From Monilinia fructicola (taxonomy: Eukaryota; Ascomycota; Leotiomycetes; Helotiales; Sclerotiniaceae), in NCBI GenBank assembly GCA_008692225.1, contig VICG01000012.1, forward strand, positions 1,922,001 through 1,986,000: DNA of 64,000 bases, read 5' to 3'. Below the pieces are notes generated by a model. The model saw only the letters and a program-made list of their open reading frames with translations. It made no database searches and had not been told where the DNA came from. The position numbers were made by a program, and so were the translations under genes. Positions 11,885-20,657 of this stretch are shown here, piece by piece (positions within the stretch are counted from its first letter, which is position 1; the number at the start of each line of letters is the position of its first letter).

Positions 11885-13362
11885 CACACTTTTGGTATTC
11901 TTTTGGTCGGTGCGAAATCTTTTTTTGGTGGTTGTGGTGTTGTGGTGTTGGTGGTGAAGATGATGGGAACTTTTTGTTTTTGGGGGAGTGGAGTGAAGTG
12001 GAGTGGAGTGGAGTGAGGTGGAGTGGAGTGAAGGTTGTGGATGTTCTACGGAGTACTCTATGTACGTACTATGGGATTGTTTTTTGTGGGGTGGGTTTCG
12101 GTTGGGGTTGCTTGCTTGCTTGTAAGTTAATCGTAAGCGGGCGTGAAGGCGTTTACGTAGTTCTACGCTGTAATTAGGTGGCGGTTGGGCGGGTGGTTTG
12201 CGATGGATGATGGGATGGGATGGGATGGGATGGGATGGGGGATGAGTATGCTAGGGGTATGTGAGAAGGTTCACAATTGTCTCGTCTGCAGTAACCTTAC
12301 TCTGTGGAGGGAGATATCTTCATTTCTCTCTCATCTAGAATTGAAATGGATATTGTTGTTGAAAGAGGAGACTTCTTGTTACAACTGCAGTAAGTACATA
12401 CGCACACGGATTACTTGCTAGCGACGGCAATAGCATACGGACTATTTGCAGCGACGGCAATAGGACAGAACCTCAATGCATTCATTCTTACAATGCTGAA
12501 TCGATCTTGCTAGTTTCTGTTTGTCTAGGATAGAATGGATATTTTCATTTCAACTTGCTAATTGGGGACGAAAAGAGGAGCGGGGTTTAATGGGATAGAT
12601 TATTTTCTGTTATGTCAAGGAAGGTTAATCAACGTATCTTGGGCTCGAGAATTTGGCTAGATTTACAATGATCGCGAGAGAACCTTGAACGGTCAACAGG
12701 AACCATTCTCTCTTTACATTATCCAGGCCGCAGCTCTTCCGGACTGGGACACCGTCCATTAAAATCGCACGATGAATGAATTGCTCAGAACAGAACTACA
12801 TACACATGAACCTCCTCCCAGCCAACTTCCATAATGGCACGACAGCAGCAGCAACAGCAACGGCCGCCCAATCATCGACCCCCAACACGCACCACAAATC
12901 TTCCACTCCAACGACCCACCCGAACAAAGAAGAATGCCATTTCATCCCATTCGATCCTGGCGCCCATACGTGCACGCCATGAGGTAACCCAAACCAGACA
13001 TCACGCTTTGACGAGAGGAGGGGAGGGGAAGGGCTAGCGCCCGCGTGCAATTGGTGGAACAAACGTGACGTCATGATTATGATGCAAGAGACGCCGCCAA
13101 GGTCACCTACCCAACGCAAGCTCGCCTTGCTCCTCCCGCAATGTATTCTGTATTTAAACGTACATTGCACACCCCTCGCTCCTCTCGATCCAAAACTGCT
13201 CTCCCTCCTCCACCGTCCATTTCGTCGTGCGCACGCTTCGCAGATTACGAGCTCTTTTTCCTTGCATAACCAATCCAAACACACATACACACATACATAC
13301 ACACACGCGCGCACGTAATTCAATTCAATTCAATTCACATCACATCACACCAAACACCAAAA
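11885..13362. other. Intergenic region upstream of the LEA-like gene
   Basis: Contains GTGGA repeats at about 11985-12030 and (GATGG)n at about 12205-12240. A 175-codon minus-strand frame at 12796-13323 is an antisense of C-rich promoter sequence and is rejected. The last 300 bp look like a promoter and leader: a CRE at 13066-13073, a TATTTAAA box at about 13151, then CA-rich leader. Confidence 0.5.
13066..13073. promoter_or_regulatory. Palindromic CRE (TGACGTCA), candidate ATF/AtfA-type bZIP site
   Basis: A perfect 8-bp TGACGTCA lies 290 bp before the ATG of the LEA-like gene and about 80 bp before a TATTTAAA box. Fungal Atf1/AtfA-class bZIP factors bind this site and drive osmotic, oxidative and spore stress genes, which suits a LEA-like product. 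Occupancy is inferred. Confidence 0.4.
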
Positions 13363-13618
13363 ATGCAATCCCTAACCCGCACCCGCACCCTCCTCCGCCA
13401 ACGCCTCCCGCACGCCGGCGCCCGCACCGCCACGCGCCCCTTCACCTCGACGCGCACGGCGCCGAAATCCGTCACGGAAAACCGTCAAGGACGCCGCGAA
13501 GACGGTCGACAAGGCGGTCGCGAGCAAGATTGTGGATGGGATTGAAGTTGGCCGTAGGTTTTTTCTCGTTTCATTTTTTCTCGTTCTATTTCTGAGTCCT
13601 GTTGCCCGTTTGTAATGT

Positions 13619-13658
<40 letters not shown>

Positions 13659-13892
13659 ACCAACCAACCAACAAACCGAACTAACACCCCCACCCCCCTC
13701 ACAGAAACCGCAACCCAAAAAGCCAAAGCGGCAGCTGGTCTCTCGGGCAAGGAAGCGAAGGGCAAGGCGGCAGAAGCGGCCGGTGACGTGAAGGGCAAGG
13801 CGCAGGAGTTCAAGGGGGAGGCGAAGGGCAAGGCGCAGGAGTTAAAGGGGGAGGCGAAGGGCAAGGCGCAGGAGGTGAAGGGGAAGTTGTAG
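13363..13892 (+). CDS. Mitochondrially targeted LEA-like protein with 11-residue repeats (frameshifted)
   Basis: Exon 1 is about 13363-13553 and exon 2 is 13705-13892, separated by an intron with a (GT)n tract. From the ATG, the first frame gives an Arg-rich, acid-free presequence ending in RPFTSTR, typical of mitochondrial import. After about residue 42 that frame becomes nonsense-like, while the next frame gives KDAAKTVDKAVASKIVDGIE, which splices in phase to QTATQKAKAAAGLSGKEAKG. The end holds three tandem units of the pattern KGKAQExKGEA (residues about 88-120), an amphipathic Lys/Ala/Glu 11-mer as in group 3 LEA proteins. The two halves join if one C near 13482 is removed (CC at 13482-13483). 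Such proteins are thought to protect membranes or proteins during desiccation. The frameshift may be an assembly error. The family match is by pattern only. Confidence 0.6.
13617..13657. repeat. (GT)n-(GA)n microsatellite inside the intron
   Basis: A (TG)12-like run followed by (GA)n sits within the intron of the LEA-like gene. It causes several spurious minus-strand frames encoding His-Thr repeats. Confidence 0.9.
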
Positions 13893-14438
13893 GGGCAGTG
13901 GGAGGGGGAGGGGGAGGGGGAGAGGCGGCGGGGGTTGTCTTGTCTGGTATATTATTATGATTATGATGATGATGATGATGATGATGATTACTTAGTTGAA
14001 GGGAAATAAATGGGTTGACAGGACCGGATATGTTTATTAGCTTGAGATTCGATGATGAATGAATGAATGGATGGATGTAGTCGAACGGAATGGAATGAAA
14101 TGGTAATTGCTTCGCGCATACATACATACATATACACATACATATACACACACTAACTGCATATTCTCTGGTGTCAAAGTACTAATAAATCATTCGATAC
14201 AACCAAAACCGTGGGGTTGTTCTTGAAATATTATCATTAAGTAATCTGTGTCTACATTCACTACATACAAAAAACCATTACCTACAATTCCTCGCTTACG
14301 CTTTTAATTGCCTCGAGGTTCATTTCATCTCGTTTCGTTTCGCTCAAACCAAAGCCAACCACATATACAAAACAATGGCATCATTGCTCTCATCCCTCAT
14401 CCCTCATCCCTCATCCCTCATACTATTTCTACCCCTCA
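13893..14438. other. Intergenic region between convergent genes
   Basis: The 3' flanks of the LEA-like gene and GPI1. Holds G-rich (GGGGGA)n at 13888-13925, (GAT)n at 13953-13987, and a CATCCCT repeat at about 14390-14420. No gene seen. Confidence 0.5.
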
Positions 14439-16808
14439 TTAGTGTCCGCCCCTTCTAGCCATATACCCATTCCCCCTCCTCAAATTTCCATTACCCATCG
14501 CCAAACTAGCCACTCCACCATTCAACCACCCAGCGCTACCCCTCCTCTTATCCTTATCCTTTCCTTCATCCGAGCTGGCCGTCAAGGCATACCACATATC
14601 CAATATACCCGCTCTACGTGCTGGCAACATGCTGTATTGAAGAGAATAGAGATTTTTACGGTGAATAGGAGGAACGAATTTGCCAGTTGCGAGACAGAGA
14701 AGAACGCGGGGTGAAGCATAGTGTTTACGGATACGATGGCCAAGTTGGAAATATTGATGAAACATGGCGCGGAAAGTGAGCGGGACGGACTATAGGGTTT
14801 GCGTTAATGATGTGAATACAAGTGAGTGTGAGGATAATCATACTTTGAGATAGATGTAAGATGTTGGTGGGGGAGATGGAGTACTAGGTATTTGACTTGC
14901 TAATTGTTGCGTGTCCCGAAGTTCAAATCGTATACCGCCTGTGCATGTCAGCATGATATAGTCTGCGAGCATTGGATGATAACAGACCTGGCAATCGTTG
15001 TGAGTCTTTAAGTCGTAACATTAATGCAAAAAGCGGGAAGTGATTTAAGCATGCAAGTAAAGCGTCTAAAACAGCTTTTAACGAGATAATGGCCATGCGC
15101 GCACATGCAAATGCCAAGTAGAATACAGCTACTGTAGGCAAGAGAAAGAAGAGTAGTGTGAACAAGATAGTACCGAGCAATAACTGATCGAGATCATAAT
15201 CGCAAGAGTCGATGCGCTTTCGTAAAACGTTATGCTTTTTGCCGCGAAACAGTTGAAACAAGGAGAGGAGAATTGTATATTGCCAATTGAAAATGCGTGC
15301 AGACGCCATATAAAATGAGTAGATATGTAGTGTCAGAATGGTGAGTAGATCAGAGAATAAGGCGATTGGCATGCTGGCACCAGCAAAACTAGAAAATCCA
15401 ACGACCCATATAACATGAGGTAATACTGGGTGTAAAGTTTCAATACAACCTGGGGTGATTAGCCGGGGTATAACTCAGCGGAGGAGTAGTTAATCATACT
15501 TGACCAATGATCAATAACCCACAAGAACAAATCACCCAAGAAAGCAGCCAGCTCAGTGTTGAGTTTCAATCCAGCTGGCCAGTCCATCAACCAAGTTATC
15601 GTTCTTTGGAGCGCGGCTATAGAATAAGTGCTCAGAATATCACTGATGGTTTCCGCGACCCAGGTAGAATTGTCAATTATATACGATCCTAGTGCAATTC
15701 CAATGATGACATCGTTTGCAACTAGCCACAGACTGTTGTAGAACCTTATGTAGTCAGGATGGCTTGTAGTCACACTAGCCCAGTCTCTTTTGCTCCTTCG
15801 AAGAGTAACATATTGCATTGGCCAGTAACAGAATTGCTGTAAGCGTATCTCAACCTGTTGTGCAGTTGCAGAGATATCTTTCAAAGCTGCATAATCCGGC
15901 TTGGCCCGCCATTCTAGAACTAACAGTAAAGCTTCGGCAGCGAACCTATGACACACAAGACCAATAACAAATCCACGTCTCAGAATAGGATATATGTAGA
16001 GAGTGATCATTTGCCATATGGTCAAAAGAACGAAATCACGCATCGTGGTTGCTGATTCCACTACTCTCTCCGATACGCTGAGGCTTCTTCTTGACCGAGC
16101 TCCAACTAGCGAGATATTTTTCTGTAATAGTTGATGAACCTCCCATGCACAATTAATTTGATTGACTATCCTTGGCAAGGCGAGCTCTTTCTGGGATGGC
16201 GGATGTTTAACAACCGAGTGGTACTTCAGCTTTTCGACTAGTCCCTCAGTCCTTTTCCTCTGTCGTAGCTCCTCTCGTTCTTCCTCAGCATCAACACTGC
16301 CAGGTGCATGAAACGTCATTTCAGCCTTATCATCTAGTGCTAATGATATCGGCTTTAAAGATATGTATTGCATCCTGTTAGGCTGAGGTCGATCAAAAAC
16401 GACTATCTGATTTGTTGACGCCCTGGCACAAGATATCTGAGGCAGTTTGTAGGCTGATCCTGTGGTTGCGCGGATCTGAAGATTATCGACATCGGCTTTT
16501 GGCGAATTGGCCATACCCAATACCTGCAATGAAGACTGCCCACATAACTCATATATTCGTTCGATAGGGTGACTTGCCTTTCGAAACAAGGTCCCAACTT
16601 TTAATGCATTCTCTACATTGCGCGCCTGCCGTTGCGTCAGTGAACCAGTTCCCACAGCCTCGTTGCTACTCACGTCCACATCTTCCAATATCGCAACCAC
16701 AAATATATCAAGGCCAGAGTTCCTCCAGCCAACTATGACTCCAGGTGAATCACTTCTCGGTATATCCCTCGGCCAGAAAATCCTCATCAAACCATCATGA
16801 TCGGGCAT
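14439..16808 (-). CDS. gpi1: GPI1, phosphatidylinositol N-acetylglucosaminyltransferase subunit (PIG-Q)
   Basis: Inferred exons on the minus strand are 16808-15500, 15449-14988, 14938-14844 and 14789-14439, all in phase, giving about 738 residues. The N-terminus GLMRIFWPRD and the core DWPAGLKLNTELAAFLGDLF are PIG-Q hallmarks. They are followed by the multi-helix region and, across two introns, RLPGGIRFELRD, AMFHQYFQLGHRIRKHY and NLYSLQYSMLPARRAG. A charged linker covers about residues 175-235, and the membrane segments begin at about residue 260. Gpi1 stabilises the ER GlcNAc-PI synthesis complex (with Gpi3, Gpi2, Gpi15 and Eri1), which catalyses step one of GPI anchor synthesis. Introns are 50, 49 and 54 nt with GTATGA, GTCTGT and GTATGA donors. 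The gene is undamaged. The start lies 34-83 bp from the end of the upstream small membrane protein gene. Confidence 0.95.
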
Positions 16809-16842
16809 GACAAATACTCCGTTATCTCAAACCGCTTCCTAT

Positions 16843-17232
16843 TCAGAAAGAACCGCGTCGTCGCAATTGTTCTCGTGCAGATATGCCAACGCTACCAGAC
16901 CGCGGATGCTATTGGGTTGTTAGCTAGGTTTGTGGTATAGATATAGTGCTTATTTACTAGTGTCGTCTCCCTCGACGCGAGCCTTTCCACGGGTATGATG
17001 AATAGAAAGAAGAAGAGGGAAAGAATCGCGAATCCCTTGAGAGTGCGTGCCTATGCGCCAAAGTAGTATCAGTGAAGTGTGTCGACTCGACCCAGGGGAT
17101 ACCAAAGCTAACCACTACTCCGTGATCCCATGCGAAGATTGCAAGCTCATAAAGTCTAGTAACCAGATCCCACCTCGCAGTGATGTAGCCGGCTACGAAA
17201 ATCGCAAGTGTGAGAATAGAGAAGGGGTGCAT
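16843..17232 (-). CDS. Small two-helix membrane protein, conserved fungal type, function unknown
   Basis: Exon 1 is 17232-17113: a hydrophobic start, then GYITARWDLVTRLYELAIFA and WDHGVV. Exon 2 starts at 17050 and reads ARTLKGFAILSLFFFLFIIPVERLASRE, giving two membrane segments (about residues 3-16 and 45-60) separated by a conserved aromatic/charged loop. Without further splicing, translation stops at 16892 (92 residues). With a third intron that has good signals (GTAAAT, GCTAAC branch, AATAG) the tail becomes about 18 residues starting LHPRSGS and ends at 16843. I recall similar small unnamed proteins in other ascomycetes, but know no function. It lies immediately upstream of gpi1 on the same strand. 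Exon 2 had no frame over 60 codons, so it is easy to miss. Confidence 0.65.
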
Positions 17233-17911
17233 GAATCGTTTCCTATTTCTTGCGCATCACTGTGGGATTATTTTGTTGGAAGTTTGAGAAAGGTGTATTC
17301 TGCTTAGAAAGCTGATGACGGGTGGTGGGGAGGGGTGAAGGTGGAATTGGAAGTGGAAGTGGAGGTGGAGATGCAGATGGAGGTGCAGGAAGAATGAAGG
17401 AATGGCCGAATGATGGATGATGGATGAGGGATGATGGATGGATGTTGTGTGAGAATATATCAAAGGTTAGGTACTTTTCATTCACAGGTGACAAGTTCGA
17501 GATTCCATATATTTATTATAATATTGACATAATTATGATATCCATGGATTTAGTAATTAGGGGTCCTGGTGGTCCAGAATGCAAGTATGGGTGGAATTAA
17601 ATTTTCTGGATCTCAAGGTTAGAACTACTCCGTACGGAGTACTCTGTGCAGTGTGCAGTTTATTCTATAAATTACTAGGTATACCTAGGGACATATAGAT
17701 TGATTATATCTCAACCAATACAAATACAAATACAAATACAGGAATGGGAATTTGAATTGATCTAGAGAACTTCCAAGGTTATTAATAATAAAAGTAGAGA
17801 GGGCTGAGAATCCTTTGTTCTTTTGCAGGGGATTGCAAAAGTTAAGCTTCGAAGGTTCAGGAAGAGGGAAGATCACGTGATGGTCTAATAATATTAGATA
17901 GATTGGCGAGC
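17233..17911. other. Intergenic region, upstream of the small membrane protein
   Basis: Contains GGAGGTG and GGATGATG tracts at about 17335-17445 and AT-rich sequence. The flank of the TIR element starts here. No gene seen. Confidence 0.5.
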
Positions 17912-17913
17912 TA

Positions 17914-18709
17914 CTCGGGCGGGTTTTAAAAGAGGCATACGCCAAAATATAACTTATAATTATTCAACGGAACCTTAATATAATTTTATAAGATTTATAG
18001 GTATTATAGATTTAGTATTTTTATATTTACTATAAAGATTTTGTATTATAAAATCCAATATCAAATGAATAATAGTATAATAAAATACATGAATATTGAA
18101 AATTTAATAAAAAAATTAGAGATTTATATTAATATTAAATAGTTTAACGAATATTATAGTTAAACTTATCAAACTTTGTTAACTAATAAAAGAAAAGCTA
18201 AATTTTAAATATATCATTTTAGAATTTTAATATCTTTATTGATATTTAAAATATATATTAATAAAGTTGAAAATATAGGAAAATTTACGAGTTTTGAAGG
18301 GGTAAATTCGCTTATTTGGATTATATAAGCATATTTTTTTATTAAAAATTTGGATTTTTTGCTTTTCATATCAACATATATATTAGTATAATAGATAATA
18401 TTAAATTCTGAAAATATTTAATAAGACTTTGAAGATTATATTATTTTTCTATGATTTTATTTTTTAAAATTTATATATTGTTGAATTTTAAGTTAATATA
18501 TTTAATAAATTCTTAAATTTTCTAAAATCACTAACTTTATAGTATTATTATTCTCTTTAAAAATTATTTTTTATAGTATTAAAACTTTATAGAAAGATAT
18601 TAAAATACTAAATCTAATATATATATAAATTATATAAGATTATATTAAACTTTCGTTGAATAATTATAAGTTTTATATTCGCCTATGCCTCTTTTAAAAC
18701 GCGCCTGAG
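17914..18709. mobile_element. RIP-degraded 796-bp element with terminal inverted repeats in a TA target site
   Basis: The left end begins CTCGGGCGGGTTTTAAAAGA. The reverse complement of the right end begins CTCAGGCGCGTTTTAAAAGA. Similarity continues inward for about 80 bp (AGGCATA, CTTATAATTATTCAACG, then TTAATATAA). Both ends are flanked by TA (17912-17913 and 18710-18711), the duplication used by Tc1/mariner-type elements. The interior is almost pure A/T with no frame above 60 codons. Differences between the ends are mostly C/T or G/A. I infer a RIP-decayed non-autonomous (MITE-like) or dead mariner-type element. Confidence 0.75.
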
Positions 18710-18711
18710 TA

Positions 18712-19194
18712 GAACCTTTTACTTAACCTACCAAGGTAGGTACCGGACTAGGTACTTACCTACCTAGTACCTAGCTTACTATTAGAGAATGAAGGAGAAT
18801 GGAGATGTTGTGGGTTGATAATCTGAGTATGCACCAGCAAGAGCTTCCTCGACAGGTAGAGATCGATTGAATTATTGTGCAGGTCTCTCGGTCTGTCTCT
18901 GTCTAGCTATAGGGAGCTTCCAAAAATCTGATAGTCATTGAAGTTCTACGTGGGATCCGACGGAAAGACATGTAGATGTGATTGGAGATATGTTGCTGGT
19001 ATATTGGTTGATGATCACCGTTTTCCCCATCTTTCCATTATCATACAGGCTGAAGTAGGAATAAAAGAATAAAACCTCAACAAGAGTGAGTAGAATGCTA
19101 ACTGCAATATCCATCCTGACGCCTTTTTCATGCAGTGATGTGCTACGTAGTGTTGTTTTTGTACAAGTTGATGCCCATGCATACAAATATTTCA
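18712..19194. other. Intergenic region between TIR element and mdm35
   Basis: TACC/TAGG-rich at 18725-18775. A minus-strand 86-codon frame (18935-19195) overlaps the possible last mdm35 exon or 3' UTR and has no family match. Confidence 0.5.
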
Positions 19195-19207
19195 TCCTAA
19201 TCAGCCA

Positions 19208-19734
19208 TTAGCTGTATATTACACCCCGAACGATCATGAGCAACTTACATGGACGCCGCAAGTTGACCGCGTCATTCTCTTTATGATCCTCCCGTGCATC
19301 CTCAAGCATTTTATCGATACCACGCTCTTTCAAAGCTCCCTACATCCATTAGAATGGGAATCATTCAGAACTACTGAAGGATTTTCCAAACTTACTGTTA
19401 AGCATTTCCTGTAATCTTTGAATAAGGATTCGCACTCATCGGTCGTGCCTTTCCCTCTCAGGTATTCTAATGGTTGATGTCAGCCTAGTAGTAATATACT
19501 ATAGGTACTGGGTACTAGGTAGGTAGGTAGGTAGGTAGGTAGGTAGGTAGGTTATGTTTCAATATTCATGGTGTTTACTTACTTTCGCTATACCACTTCA
19601 AGAAGCACGAATCATATCGTCTTGAGGAGTTGTTCAGCATGTCACGAACTAGTTAAGAAATACATACAATGAACAGAATATAGTAATACGTACTCTTTAA
19701 CTTCATTACATTCAGGTGCAAGTGAAGCCGACAT
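19208..19734 (-). CDS. mdm35: MDM35, intermembrane-space twin CX9C protein
   Basis: Four short exons on the minus strand: 19734-19694, 19620-19583, 19466-19396 and 19339 onward, in phase. The product starts MSASLAPECNEVKE and has C-x9-C in CNEVKERYDSC and again in CESLFKDYRKC, plus the family strings FLKWYSEKYLRGKGTTDE and ALKERGIDKML. Mdm35 is imported by the Mia40/Erv1 relay and chaperones Ups1/Ups2/Ups3, which move phosphatidic acid and phosphatidylserine between mitochondrial membranes. If exon 4 is read through, it stops at 19208 (about 94 residues). A consensus intron (GTAAGT at 19248, CTAAT branch, AG at 19197) would instead create a stop split across the splice and end the protein at about residue 80. 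Divergent from rrp6. Confidence 0.92.
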
Positions 19735-20395
19735 GATGATAAGATGTTGAAGTAGAATAGTAATGATAATGTAGAATAGTGGGTAGTAGGTGGGTGGATG
19801 GGTGGCTAGGTGAGTAGGTGAGTAGGTTGATATTTGATAGATAGGTCGGTAGGTCGATAGGTCGATAGGTCGATAGGTAATGAATGATAGGTACTCTGTA
19901 GATAGGTAACGTAACCTTATTGCCGCTTTTTTGTTTGAAGCCTGCGTCAACTAGATAACCTCAAGGTTACCAAAACTCTCGTACAGAGTACTTGGATACC
20001 TTCAGTTCGTTGAGATTTCTTTGTCATGTGAAGAACCTTTGGTCTTGGAAGTGGTAGAGGTATCTAGCTAGTTGATCACGTGTAATTGATCAGTATGTTG
20101 ATTGTGGTTGGTGTATACCTAGGTAGTTCACCGTCTGATGAAATCTGAAAGAGAAGTCCCGGCTGGAATTCTTCTTCGTCTTCTTCTTCTCCTTCTCTTA
20201 CCTAGTAGGTATTATTAATGAATGAATAATAATGAGTGATCGATCTGATAAAATGCGGAGGGGATAAAAGGCACCCGTGGACCCGTGGAACCCAAGCCAC
20301 CTTATCCATCCATACAGAGTACAGGAACTGGAAAAGTTGACAAGGTTTATCAAAATACTCTCCTCCTACTAAATCCAGTATTACCACCTACCGCT

Positions 20396-20426
<31 letters not shown>

Positions 20427-20657
20427 CACCTACCGCCTGCACCCACCTACCACCTACCACCTACCACCTACCACCCACCTAATTCCTAATTCCTAATTCC
20501 TAATTAAAGCTCCACCGGCTGCTACCGGCAAAATAATGACAAGGGTAAGAAAGTTGAACTTTTTGAACATTTTTTGACCATTTCGAATTTCCATAATTCT
20601 ATCTTCTAACTCAATTCTCTTGCCTGGACACCAAAACAACAATTAATTTGGTCAATT
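19735..20657. other. Shared upstream region of mdm35 and rrp6
   Basis: A divergent promoter region with simple repeats: TAGGTGGGT/TAGGTCGA tracts at 19780-19870 and (CTACCGC)n/(CTACCAC)n at 20390-20480, plus CTAATTC at 20480-20505. No gene seen. Confidence 0.55.

Noticed and set aside
12796..13323. 175-codon minus-strand frame
   Set aside because: It is antisense to promoter-like C-rich sequence, has Cys/Val repeats from (CA)n, and no domain.
13372..13864. Minus-strand frames of 77-100 codons with His-Thr runs
   Set aside because: Shadows of the LEA-like gene and its (GT)n intron.
8365..19552. CTAC/TAGG arrays as CRISPR or telomere-like repeats
   Set aside because: The units are four bases without spacers, so they are plain microsatellites.
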